From a virus, in IMG/VR virus record IMGVR_UViG_3300027852_000027, positions 1 to 37,964 of that record: a stretch of DNA of 37,964 nt; one strand, written 5' to 3'. Each line of letters starts with the position of its first letter. Position 1 is the stretch's first letter. The position numbers were made by a program, and so were the translations under genes. Under the pieces are notes generated by a model. It saw only the letters and a list, made by a program, of their open reading frames with translations, made no database searches and was not told where the DNA came from. Positions 1 through 5,808 of this stretch are shown one piece after another.

Positions 1-122
1 ACCACTAACCAAAACAGCACCATATTATTTCTTTCTCGATTATCCATTAGTTAATCACTCTGTTATCAATTTTAGTGTAGTCATCAGTAAAAGCGTTAAA
101 GTCATCTATCGAATCACGTTCA
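1..122. repeat. Terminal direct repeat, left copy
   Basis: The first 122 bases are identical to the last 122 (37843-37964). Gene order continues smoothly across the join, because a leftward gene (47-208) is followed directly by the 34-aa ORF whose start lies in the repeat. This means either a circular contig closed with an assembly overlap or a terminally redundant molecule. The sequence alone does not decide which. Confidence 0.97.
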
Positions 123-208
123 TCTAGTAGATTCTTGTTATACGATTTCTCTACTTCTAATTGATACGCCAGCTCTTTAATCATGAATTCTTGTATTTTA
201 GTTTTCAT
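47..208 (-). CDS. Small hypothetical protein (53 aa)
   Basis: I do not recognise the family. The protein starts MKTKIQEFMIKELAYQLE and is acidic and probably helical, with no membrane segment or cysteine. It is the middle gene of a tight leftward operon: one base separates its ATG from the TAG of the upstream 47-aa gene, and its stop codon overlaps the ATG of the next gene (37785-37889, reached across the circular join). The operon continues into the cassette array. The ORF is supported mainly by this tight packing. Confidence 0.6.
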   Translation of the reverse strand: MKTKIQEFMIKELAYQLEVEKSYNKNLLDERDSIDDFNAFTDDYTKIDNRVIN

Positions 209-209
209 G

Positions 210-353
210 CTAGCCCCTTAATTCTTTTAGCTTTGCCGTTAGCGCCACCTTTTCAATGGCAGTTAAATAAAACTCAACTCTACTACGATTTAATCCATGC
301 TCTTTTGCTCTAAACTTTTTGATAGCCTTATTGCCTTTTGTTTCTTCTTTCAT
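210..353 (-). CDS. Small basic DNA-binding-like protein (47 aa)
   Basis: This is the first gene of the leftward operon that runs through the genome join towards the cassette array. The protein is basic and contains the pattern 'NRSRVEFYLTAIEK', which resembles the short phage proteins that carry a ribbon-helix-helix-like strand followed by a helix. That resemblance is only suggestive. Its start is preceded by an AAGGATT stretch, and a good sigma70-type promoter lies 30 bases upstream (383-411). It could be an autoregulator of the operon, but this is inference. Confidence 0.55.
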   Translation of the reverse strand: MKEETKGNKAIKKFRAKEHGLNRSRVEFYLTAIEKVALTAKLKELRG

Positions 354-382
354 TTTAATCCTTGCTTGCCTTCGATACAGTA

Positions 383-411
383 AAGATAGTTTATTATTTC
401 CGGTAATGCAA
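383..411 (-). promoter_or_regulatory. Leftward sigma70-like promoter reading toward the cassette array
   Basis: On the minus strand, TTGCAT (406-411) is followed by a 17-bp spacer and TATCTT (383-388). It precedes the 47-aa gene and drives the leftward operon that continues across the genome join into the cassette array. By position it could serve as the cassette promoter (Pc-like role), which is inference. Confidence 0.5.
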
Positions 412-417
412 CCCTAA

Positions 418-446
418 TATTAAAATAAATCAAATTAGTTTATAAT
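418..446 (+). promoter_or_regulatory. Probable rightward promoter for the holin-like gene
   Basis: A perfect TATAAT at 441-446 lies 24 bases before the holin ATG. The -35 region 17 bp upstream (TATTAA) is poor. The ribosome binding site AGAGG follows. The element sits back to back with the leftward promoter at 383-411. Confidence 0.4.
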
Positions 447-470
447 CACTAAAACAAAAGAGGTTTAAAT

Positions 471-830
471 ATGGCTTGGTATGATATTTTTGGCGGTGGA
501 GTAGCTAAATCAATTGAAAATATAGCATCTGAATGGATAGAAACAGACTTAGAAAGCGCAGAGGCTAAAGTATTAATGGTTAAGACGCTTGACCCTAACG
601 GTAAGATGCGAAGAGACTTATCTAATAGAGTTACCGCACTTTACACTTTATACATCGTAACAGCTCTTATATTGCTTATTTGCGAAAGCTTTGGTTTAGG
701 TGATATTAATCAAATAGCAGTAGCGACAGCCAAGGTGACAGAGTTGTTTTTTCCGATAACAACCCTGTTTGGTGTAATTGTTAGTGCTAGCTTTGGTGTA
801 AACTACGCTAACACTAAACAAGATAAATAA
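471..830 (+). CDS. Putative holin, 3-TM/GTA-holin-like (119 aa)
   Basis: The protein has an N-terminal amphipathic part, the pattern 'DPNGKMRRDLSNR', then two clear hydrophobic segments (about residues 58-72 and 90-110) and a short charged tail. This order matches the 'holin of 3 TMs' family found in phages and gene-transfer agents. It would form inner-membrane lesions that let the endolysin reach the wall. It stands alone, rightward, between leftward genes, with a good Shine-Dalgarno (AGAGG). The endolysin lies on the other side of the cassette array, about 4.7 kb away around the circle. A second candidate holin is at 11190-11426. Confidence 0.6.
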   Translation: MAWYDIFGGGVAKSIENIASEWIETDLESAEAKVLMVKTLDPNGKMRRDLSNRVTALYTLYIVTALILLICESFGLGDINQIAVATAKVTELFFPITTLFGVIVSASFGVNYANTKQDK

Positions 831-844
831 CCTTATTCAATATC

Positions 845-865
845 AGCGCTAGTTATTCTAGCGCT
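845..865. terminator. Symmetrical hairpin between convergent genes
   Basis: A perfect 8-bp stem, AGCGCTAG and CTAGCGCT, flanks the loop TTATT. It lies 15 bases after the holin stop and before the 3' end of the leftward 45-aa gene, so it can serve both directions. Only a weak T-rich stretch follows. Confidence 0.55.
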
Positions 866-906
866 TATCATTCCTATTGGTTGTGTTTAAGCTGAAAAAT
901 ACGGCT

Positions 907-1044
907 TTATGCTAAGTATCTCTTCACGTTATCAGTATTAGATAAAAGCGCTTTCATTGCCATATCAAGACTTTCAGCTTCAATAACTTTAGTTTTTACT
1001 ACTTCGCTAATTGGTGGTGCTTCATATTTTATTAAGTATTTCAT
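907..1044 (-). CDS. Small hypothetical protein (45 aa)
   Basis: The ORF begins MKYLIKYEAPPISEVVKT and ends DNVKRYLA. It has one strand-like N-terminal part and a helix around 'SLDMAMKALLSN', which looks like a compact soluble domain of unknown function. It is preceded by GGAAGAGAG, a strong ribosome binding site. It is the last gene of the leftward run 2353-907. Confidence 0.6.
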   Translation of the reverse strand: MKYLIKYEAPPISEVVKTKVIEAESLDMAMKALLSNTDNVKRYLA

Positions 1045-1054
1045 TCTCTCTTCC

Positions 1055-1243
1055 TTATTGGTTATGTTTTAAGTCATCTAATCGCTTCTGCCTTCTGCCA
1101 TATTCACGCAAAAGATTTTTACGTTTACGCTTTTCCTTCTTGGTTTGATAATCATCTTTTTCAATCCCGAACACTGATGAAACTTGCGACGGAGTTAAGT
1201 TAGCTAACCCTAAACCAGCACCTGTAAGACATATCTTTTTCAT
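1055..1243 (-). CDS. Hypothetical basic protein (62 aa)
   Basis: The protein begins MKKICLTGAGLGLANLTPSQVS and has a strongly basic, probably helical second half (KKEKRKRKNLLREYGRRQKR), which may bind nucleic acid. I do not recognise a family. It has a ribosome binding site AAAGGGAAAG and lies between two leftward genes of the same operon. Confidence 0.6.
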   Translation of the reverse strand: MKKICLTGAGLGLANLTPSQVSSVFGIEKDDYQTKKEKRKRKNLLREYGRRQKRLDDLKHNQ

Positions 1244-1267
1244 TATGCTTTCCCTTTATGTTTTAAA

Positions 1268-1684
1268 TTAATGCCCTTGGTAAATTTCTTCGGCACGCTC
1301 TGTAATAGTTTTATCAATAAACTGTTTAAGCCTATTAAGGTAAATTGTTGGCAGTTTCATTTCTAATTCTGTTGCAGGTAGTACAGGCCAACCCATTATC
1401 TGTGGCGCTCTTTCATTCCATGTTCTGACATTCCAGTAAATCATTTCGTTATACTTCTTAATAAACATATGATTTTCTTTGATTGCCTCAGTAATGCAGT
1501 CAGCACTAAAGCCATGTTCGCGGTGATGATACCCACAAGTCTGTTTTTCGGCTTTAATTGTAGTAGGTAACGGACAGCCAGCAATTGAACATTTAGGCCA
1601 TTCTGATGCGTGCGCGTACTCTTTAGCCTTGCTTGATTTATTGGTGCTAACATTAGCAACCAGTGACGCCATATCTTTAGCCAT
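1268..1684 (-). CDS. Hypothetical zinc-binding-like protein (138 aa)
   Basis: Near residues 32-54 there is a Cys/His cluster, C-x4-C followed by C-x2-HH-x2-H (CSIAGC, TCGYHH), which could hold a zinc ion. The C-terminal two thirds is helical with a run of Trp residues (YWNVRTWNERAPQIMGWP). The start codon overlaps the stop of the upstream gene (TAATG at 1682-1686), which shows translational coupling. The position in an early leftward operon beside a replication-like gene suggests a role in early DNA metabolism, but this is a guess. Confidence 0.6.
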   Translation of the reverse strand: MAKDMASLVANVSTNKSSKAKEYAHASEWPKCSIAGCPLPTTIKAEKQTCGYHHREHGFSADCITEAIKENHMFIKKYNEMIYWNVRTWNERAPQIMGWPVLPATELEMKLPTIYLNRLKQFIDKTITERAEEIYQGH

Positions 1685-1902
1685 TATTTATCCCTCCATA
1701 CGTCAGTGTTGTGGTACTTCTCACCAATGCGATGTAATACCTCACCGTTATCACTATCATCAACACAGCGATTGCAGGCAGGGTTGCCACATCCACATTT
1801 ATGCTGGGAATACATATAATAAAGTGCTTCGTGTAAATCTTTAACATCTCTAAGCATACCGTTATCAATAGGTGCTGAATTTCTAACGTGTTCAAGTTTC
1901 AT
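1684..1902 (-). CDS. Small cysteine-rich protein (72 aa)
   Basis: The central part reads CxCxxxxCxxC (KCGCGNPACNRC), a likely single zinc-binding knuckle, between helical ends. The family is unknown. One base separates its ATG from the stop codon of the RHH/replication-type gene upstream, and its stop overlaps the next gene's ATG, so it is a genuine member of the operon. Confidence 0.65.
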   Translation of the reverse strand: MKLEHVRNSAPIDNGMLRDVKDLHEALYYMYSQHKCGCGNPACNRCVDDSDNGEVLHRIGEKYHNTDVWRDK

Positions 1903-1903
1903 G

Positions 1904-2353
1904 TTATTTATCCCATCTTTCTTGGTTAAGGTAAGTAGTTAAATGTAATTCAGGGTAACCGCATTCACCTTTGTTTTTGTTTATATCATCAATGAATATT
2001 AATGTTGCTTGTTCACAAATTTCATTATCGTGACCAGCCATCATTGATCGATACTTTTCATAAGCTTTTTGTTTGGCTCCTTTCTTGCCTTTAGTTTCCC
2101 AGAGCAATAAGAACTGCTCATCTAAATTATCAGGGTAGCTAATTTTTTTACGTGGCGCTTTTGGCGCTTTAGGCTTAGCCAGCTTTTCAGTTGCTACAGT
2201 AGCAATACTACCCTCTGACACTTCGACACAAAACTTTCTAATCATCTTCTCTAATAGAAAGCCTTTAGAGCGTTCGTGCTTTTTTGCGTAGCCTCTTAAT
2301 AGGTTGTGTGCTTCTAATGATACATCTGCTGTTAGCCGTGAATTTCTACTCAT
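1904..2353 (-). CDS. Ribbon-helix-helix protein with replication-type C-terminal domain (149 aa)
   Basis: Residues 1-45 (SRLTADVSLEAHNLLRGYAKKHERSKG) look like a ribbon-helix-helix DNA-binding domain. A Lys/Pro/Ala-rich linker follows (about 58-75). Residues 80-149 match the C-terminal domain common in phage replication-organiser proteins: a 'LLLWETKGKKGAKQKAYEKY' helix and an ending with 'HLTTYLNQERWDK'. It probably acts at the phage origin or as an early regulator, possibly both. It is the first gene of its operon, directly behind a near-consensus promoter at 2391-2418. Confidence 0.6.
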   Translation of the reverse strand: MSRNSRLTADVSLEAHNLLRGYAKKHERSKGFLLEKMIRKFCVEVSEGSIATVATEKLAKPKAPKAPRKKISYPDNLDEQFLLLWETKGKKGAKQKAYEKYRSMMAGHDNEICEQATLIFIDDINKNKGECGYPELHLTTYLNQERWDK

Positions 2354-2390
2354 TCGTTTGTTTTCCTTGTGATTAATATTTCTTGTACAA

Positions 2391-2418
2391 ATAATATCAG
2401 AAAATGTTGCAATGTCAA
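2391..2418 (-). promoter_or_regulatory. Strong leftward promoter with TTGTACAA palindrome nearby
   Basis: On the minus strand a perfect TTGACA (2413-2418) is followed by 16 bp and TATTAT (2391-2396). An 8-bp palindrome TTGTACAA (about 2382-2389) covers the expected start site and is a plausible operator. The -35 lies inside the spacer of the divergent rightward promoter. Confidence 0.65.
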
Positions 2419-2435
2419 ATGTTATGTATTATATT
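2407..2435 (+). promoter_or_regulatory. Rightward promoter overlapping the divergent leftward one
   Basis: TTGCAA (2407-2412), a 17-bp spacer and TATATT (2430-2435) precede the rightward 55-aa gene. Because its spacer contains the -35 box of the leftward promoter, polymerase cannot occupy both at once, a simple switch layout. Confidence 0.5.
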
Positions 2436-2477
2436 TAATTTCATCAACAACAACTAACCAATAGAGAGATAGAAAGC

Positions 2478-2645
2478 ATGTACATTAAAGTAACTAAATC
2501 ATCAAAGTTTAAAGCGGAAGTTGAATGCGTAGATTGCGAGGGATTTAACATATCTGAAACGATAACGCATGCAGAAGCAAGGGCGCTGGCTGTTGATATG
2601 ATGAGTGCAGCTAAGAAGTTATTAGAATTAGATGAGAATAAATAA
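2478..2645 (+). CDS. Small hypothetical protein (55 aa)
   Basis: The protein begins MYIKVTKSSKFKAEVECVDC and ends in a helix (ALAVDMMSAAKKLLELDENK). An N-terminal strand region followed by a single long helix suggests a small soluble fold. The family is unknown. The ATG has an AGAGAG ribosome binding site, and one base separates its stop from the next ATG. Confidence 0.65.
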   Translation: MYIKVTKSSKFKAEVECVDCEGFNISETITHAEARALAVDMMSAAKKLLELDENK

Positions 2646-2646
2646 C

Positions 2647-3105
2647 ATGAACGAATTAAAAATAGAAGCAATAGTAAAGTTTAACAGTGGTGTTGCCTAT
2701 GTATTCAATAGAAAGCCTGATTACAAGTATAAACGTGAAGGTGATTTGCTATGGGCTAAAGATGGGCCATTCTATAGTTGTTACGGTTACGAAAGACCGA
2801 GTAAAGCTTTTCAGGCGTTTGCGGGTAGAAAGTTTGACTTACCTATGCTTGACGGAACTGTTACTCATTGCTCTGGCGAATGGTGGGATAAAGGGCTAGG
2901 TAAATTAAAAGAAATGCTTGACGTTAATCTTGGTCATTTAACAATGCAAACAAAAGAGCAATTAATTAATTGTTATGTTTTTTGTGGGACATCATGTGAT
3001 CTTGATGAGCTGGAAAAACTAAAAGCCAAATATTATGGTCAAATTTACGACTACTGGGAATACGAAGCGGTTATAAAATACAAGCCTGAAGCGAGAAAGC
3101 AATGA
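2647..3105 (+). CDS. Hypothetical protein (152 aa)
   Basis: I chose the ATG at 2647 because it follows the upstream stop by one base. The longer frame would overlap that gene. The protein is rich in aromatic residues and glycine (KFNSGVAYVFNRKPDYKYKR, FYSCYGYERPSK) in its first half and helical in the second. No family is recognised. It is followed by a frame-broken remnant and the structured RNA region. Confidence 0.65.
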   Translation: MNELKIEAIVKFNSGVAYVFNRKPDYKYKREGDLLWAKDGPFYSCYGYERPSKAFQAFAGRKFDLPMLDGTVTHCSGEWWDKGLGKLKEMLDVNLGHLTMQTKEQLINCYVFCGTSCDLDELEKLKAKYYGQIYDYWEYEAVIKYKPEARKQ

Positions 3106-3204
3106 AATAAGATATTTTACGAGCAGAGAGCAAAAAGGAATTTAATTAAAAAGGTAAAAGAATTATCAGCAAAAGTTAAACAACTTGAAAATAAAGGAGA
3201 CTAG
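3102..3204 (+). pseudogene. Possible frameshifted small ORF
   Basis: An ATG overlaps the upstream TGA (ATGA), as in neighbouring coupled genes, but it stops at its third codon (ATG AAA TAA). Removing one T would open a 33-codon basic, coiled-coil-like frame (ending KVKQLENKGD). As it stands this frame has no start codon. It may be a broken gene, a sequencing indel or chance. Confidence 0.25.
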
Positions 3205-3212
3205 TGTAAAAT
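3185..3212 (+). promoter_or_regulatory. Promoter for the structured RNA
   Basis: TTGAAA (3185-3190), a 16-bp spacer and TAAAAT (3207-3212) predict a start near 3219. That is two bases before the first long-range stem of the RNA (3221). The match between predicted start and start of structure supports both calls. Confidence 0.5.
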
Positions 3213-3218
3213 AAGTAT

Positions 3219-3863
3219 TGCAGTGTAGTAGCTGCTTAGAAAGAAACTTAGTATAGGGTATTTAGAACTGTGATCTTTGGTGGGTTTTCCTACTAGGTTT
3301 CACCCCTCTACTAACAGAGGTTACAGTTTTAAGTACCCTTTTTTATGAAACGAATTCATGAAGTATCAAGCGGCAGTTAGCCTGAGTGGAGCTAGCTATA
3401 TTAAAAAGCCGTCGTAAAAGCCGATATCCATATCACCTTTCAAAGCATCTTCTAGTCTGTATAAGTGAAGTGAGTTAAGTTAGATGGCCTTTTGGTTACT
3501 GGCAAAGACGGGCAAGCTTGTGTTAAGCACCCCGTTAATTAAATTGAAGTTACGAACCTTTCAAGCTTAGCTTATTTCACTATACAGATTACCTACACTG
3601 CTCGATAATAACTTATACGTCTATTGCGAAAGCTAATCACGGTTGGATTATTATTTAAAGCACTACAACGATCGCCCAAAGTGCAACTGAGTTCTAAAGT
3701 TATTATAGGGGCTGGACACTACAAGAAGTGGAATGATAACGACCTAATTTAATCTTGTTAATGATTAGGTATCTAAGCGATGCGATGGCTCCGGAGTCAT
3801 ATATTGTTGATTAGATAATAGGACTCAACCTCTTAACTGTGGGTTGGGGTTCTTTTATCTTTT
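3219..3863 (+). ncRNA. Large structured noncoding RNA (about 645 nt)
   Basis: No ORF of useful length covers this region, but it is full of complementary segments. Pairs seen directly are 3221-3228 with 3593-3600 (8 bp), 3231-3237 with 3368-3374 (7 bp, one GU), 3256-3271 with 3323-3338 (16 bp, two GU), 3456-3479 with 3566-3588 (23 bp with one bulge, several GU), 3605-3613 with 3698-3706 (9 bp), 3742-3748 with 3764-3770 (7 bp), plus a GC-GAAA-GC tetraloop near 3630. GU pairs occur in plus-strand sense, which fixes the strand. A promoter precedes it and an intrinsic terminator ends it. The size and phage location recall the large ornate phage RNAs GOLLD and ROOL, but I cannot assign it to either. 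Confidence 0.75.
3824..3863 (+). terminator. Intrinsic terminator of the structured RNA
   Basis: CTCAACC (3824-3830) pairs with GGTTGGG (3842-3848, one GU) around an 11-nt loop, followed by a T-rich tract (TTCTTTTATCTTTT, ending at 3863). It ends the RNA 54 bases before the next gene. Confidence 0.6.
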
Positions 3864-3917
3864 CACTCCACAATTCACCAAAGTCATATATTAAGTAACT
3901 AGTAATAAGAGGTTAAA

Positions 3918-4376
3918 ATGTTAAATCAAAAACACTATATATACTTTATAAAAAGCGGGAATAAACATAATTCTCCTGTGAAAATTGGTTTGGCAGTAAA
4001 TCCAGAAAAGAGGATCGGTGAATTGCAAGTTGGCAACCCTGAATTGTTAAAGTTGATCAGCTCGATAGAGTGCCGAAGCAGAAAGCACGCTTACGGGTTG
4101 GAAAGATGGTTACATAAATGTTTTTCTAAACACCATATCCGTGGTGAATGGTTCAAGGGTAACAAGATAAATATAGGTAGGGCGATCGCTGGATTTGAAA
4201 CTGACGTCCAACTAACAAACCAGAAAGGAAGAGGGATTCACGGAACAAAGAAAGAGGCAAAAATAAACATACTTAAAGGTCAAAATATAGCTTTGCATAA
4301 AACGATACATAAATTAAACCAAGCGATTGATGATGAATTAGATCGTGAATGCTTGGCTAATATGCCAGAGTTATAA
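3918..4376 (+). CDS. GIY-YIG nuclease family protein, T5orf172/MUG113-like (152 aa)
   Basis: The N-terminal 80 residues carry the GIY-YIG fold signature: 'YIYFIK' (the two tyrosines of the motif), 'VKIGLAVNPEKRIGELQ' with the conserved Arg, 'GLERWLHKCFSKHHIRGEWFK' ending in the usual W-F. This matches the T5orf172/MUG113 branch of the superfamily, which cuts DNA. Residues 95-152 are a charged helical tail with no clear family. The gene follows the large structured RNA by 54 bases and could be a homing-type or regulatory nuclease. No split host gene is seen next to it. The ribosome binding site is AAGAGG. Confidence 0.75.
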   Translation: MLNQKHYIYFIKSGNKHNSPVKIGLAVNPEKRIGELQVGNPELLKLISSIECRSRKHAYGLERWLHKCFSKHHIRGEWFKGNKINIGRAIAGFETDVQLTNQKGRGIHGTKKEAKINILKGQNIALHKTIHKLNQAIDDELDRECLANMPEL

Positions 4377-4422
4377 TGACCCATATATTTTAAATAAACC
4401 AAACCACAGAAAGGATAAAAGA

Positions 4423-4707
4423 ATGCCAAGACAAGTTAAAGCATACGGCTGTGAATATAAGTGTGGTAAAAAAGTCGTGTTATCTAAAACAAGTATGATT
4501 GACCACGAATCAAGGTGTTTTCATAACCCAGAAAAGAAAGCTTGTGTAACTTGCGTTCACTTTCAAAAAGAGCATGATAGCAATGGTATGGAGGGAACTA
4601 ATTATTTAGATACTTGGGTGGATTTGATTTGCCATGCTAAAGAAGAATGTATGGATAAATTACAAAACAATTGTGAATTACATAAAACAAAACAGGGGAA
4701 TGAATGA
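4423..4707 (+). CDS. Hypothetical zinc-finger-like protein (94 aa)
   Basis: The ATG at 4423 has a clear AGAAAGGA ribosome binding site. A longer frame would run back into the nuclease gene. Several cysteines and histidines are spaced like zinc ligands: C-x3-C near residues 10-14, then H-x4-C, C-x2-C (ACVTCVHF) and C-x5-C (ICHAKEEC). The function is unknown. Its stop overlaps the next start. Confidence 0.6.
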   Translation: MPRQVKAYGCEYKCGKKVVLSKTSMIDHESRCFHNPEKKACVTCVHFQKEHDSNGMEGTNYLDTWVDLICHAKEECMDKLQNNCELHKTKQGNE

Positions 4708-4868
4708 TGAGTAACAAACTAGGAATAATAATCGCAGGGGACAAAATACACGCTGGCATTGATAAAGAGGACGTAACTGAAATTGAAAACTGCGTTGTTA
4801 TACACTTTGAAGAAAAAGAAGATATGAAAAAGTTTATGGAGAGTACACAATGGTATCAACAAGACTAA
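4704..4868 (+). CDS. Small hypothetical protein (54 aa)
   Basis: The ORF starts at the ATG overlapping the upstream TGA and begins MMSNKLGIIIAGDKIHAG. It is acidic, with a strand-rich start and a helical end (DMKKFMESTQWYQQD). No family is recognised. The four-base overlap indicates coupled translation. Confidence 0.6.
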   Translation: MMSNKLGIIIAGDKIHAGIDKEDVTEIENCVVIHFEEKEDMKKFMESTQWYQQD

Positions 4869-4890
4869 CCAAACATAAGGAATAGAGAGA

Positions 4891-5073
4891 ATGAATAGTA
4901 AAGGCATGGGTAATTGGAGTTTGATATTTTTATTGTTTTCAGTCGTAATAATTACTTATCGATTAATTGCTGACGAGTACCAGCCAGAAGTATTTTATAT
5001 TTTAATTGTTAGCGCGGTATTTAATGTTGGCTCAGCTATAATGAAAAAGCTCGAGTCCTTTGATAAGGAATAG
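4891..5073 (+). CDS. Small membrane protein, two TM segments (60 aa)
   Basis: Two hydrophobic stretches (about residues 9-24 and 34-50) are separated by a short acidic loop (ADEYQPEV), with a charged C-terminus (KKLESFDKE). A strong ribosome binding site (AAGGAATAGAGAG) precedes the ATG. The function is unknown. Small inner-membrane proteins like this are common in phage early regions. Confidence 0.6.
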   Translation: MNSKGMGNWSLIFLLFSVVIITYRLIADEYQPEVFYILIVSAVFNVGSAIMKKLESFDKE

Positions 5074-5218
5074 AAATATCTATTACATAGAAAAACTAAT
5101 AGACGGAGAGCTTCACTACAAAAACACACCTAAAGGTTATTGGATTAAATTTACCAGCAAAATGCTTAATGAGCGCATTACAGAGCTTGAGAAAAGGTTA
5201 GTAGCTGAAGTTGGTTAA
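5060..5218 (+). CDS. Small hypothetical protein with TTG start (52 aa)
   Basis: An open frame runs from a TTG at 5060 to 5218 and overlaps the upstream gene by 14 bases. The protein (NIYYIEKLIDGELHYKN then a helix MLNERITELEKRL) looks like a real small fold, and the coding rhythm matches its neighbours. There is no ATG upstream, so the start is uncertain. A strong terminator follows 39 bases later. Confidence 0.45.
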   Translation: MIRNRNIYYIEKLIDGELHYKNTPKGYWIKFTSKMLNERITELEKRLVAEVG

Positions 5219-5256
5219 TGTTATAATCTATCTCGACGAACAAAATGTAAAGCATA

Positions 5257-5285
5257 AAAAGCCACTTTAAACAGTGGCTTTTTTT
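5257..5285 (+). terminator. Intrinsic terminator
   Basis: A 10-bp perfect stem, AAAAGCCACT and AGTGGCTTTT, surrounds the loop TTAAAC and runs into a T tract. It closes the rightward block 3918-5218 and faces the leftward gene ending at 5316. Confidence 0.9.
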
Positions 5286-5315
5286 ATCTCTTTAATAAGT
5301 TATATATCCATTCAA

Positions 5316-5522
5316 TCATAGTGTTTTAAATATCTCCTCAAGTTCGCTGGCTGGCGTTTGTTTGCGTAAACGTGCAATTGATAGGTTGTCAGTAGCGACT
5401 CTAATCTTATTGCATAGCATGGCTTTATCGCTTGGCTTCTTTGCTAGTGGCTTAGTTTCAGCGTTGATTATTTCCATGCAATTATCAATTACTTTGTCGT
5501 CTATTAAATTGTTGTTACTCAT
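5316..5522 (-). CDS. Hypothetical protein in the regulator cluster (68 aa)
   Basis: The protein begins MSNNNLIDDKVIDNC and is helical and basic in its second half (MLCNKIRVATDNLSIARLRKQ). I do not recognise it. It is the last gene of a three-gene leftward cluster led by the XRE repressor. Its ATG overlaps the stop of the 28-aa ORF upstream (ATGA). Confidence 0.55.
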   Translation of the reverse strand: MSNNNLIDDKVIDNCMEIINAETKPLAKKPSDKAMLCNKIRVATDNLSIARLRKQTPASELEEIFKTL

Positions 5523-5605
5523 GATTCATCTCCGGGATACTCGCAGCCGAAAAACTTATTCCAAAATATTCTAGATTTTTCTAAATGCTTTAATAGTGTT
5601 TTCAT
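5519..5605 (-). CDS. Very small ORF between repressor and next gene (28 aa)
   Basis: This ORF encodes a 28-residue peptide starting MKTLLKHLEKSRIFWNKF. Its ATG overlaps the repressor stop (TAATG) and its stop overlaps the next ATG (ATGA), so the chain of overlaps strongly suggests it is translated. A GGAAGAATA stretch inside the repressor end can serve as ribosome binding site. The function is unknown. Confidence 0.45.
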   Translation of the reverse strand: MKTLLKHLEKSRIFWNKFFGCEYPGDES

Positions 5606-5808
5606 TATTCTTCCCCTAGTGATATAAATTCACTTAATGGTAATTTAAACTCTTTTGCCATATCGTTAAGTGTTGATAGTGTTGGATTGCCATTATATAA
5701 AGCGCTATTAACTGTAGCTTTCGGCTTACATAGGCTTTTTGCTAGATCTTCCATATTCCACTCATTTTTTGCTAAACAAACTTTTACTGCTTTTTTTAAT
5801 TTAAACAT
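5605..5808 (-). CDS. XRE-family (Cro/CI-type) repressor-like protein (67 aa)
   Basis: Residues 5-60 form a helix-turn-helix of the XRE type: 'MEDLAKSLCKPKATVNSALYNGNPTLSTLNDMAKEF' has the usual two DNA-contacting helices and the 'TLSTLNDMAKEF' helix, followed by 'LPLSEFISL'. It should bind operators in the divergent region 5809-5998 and control early transcription. At 67 aa it is Cro-sized, with no cleavage or dimerisation domain like CI. With no integrase in the genome, this does not prove lysogeny. Confidence 0.75.
   Translation of the reverse strand: MFKLKKAVKVCLAKNEWNMEDLAKSLCKPKATVNSALYNGNPTLSTLNDMAKEFKLPLSEFISLGEE

Noticed and set aside
3219-3863. Group I intron or hammerhead ribozyme in the noncoding region
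   Set aside because: I see no split gene around it, no clear group I core, and no CTGATGA/GAAA hammerhead pair. The large RNA call is safer.
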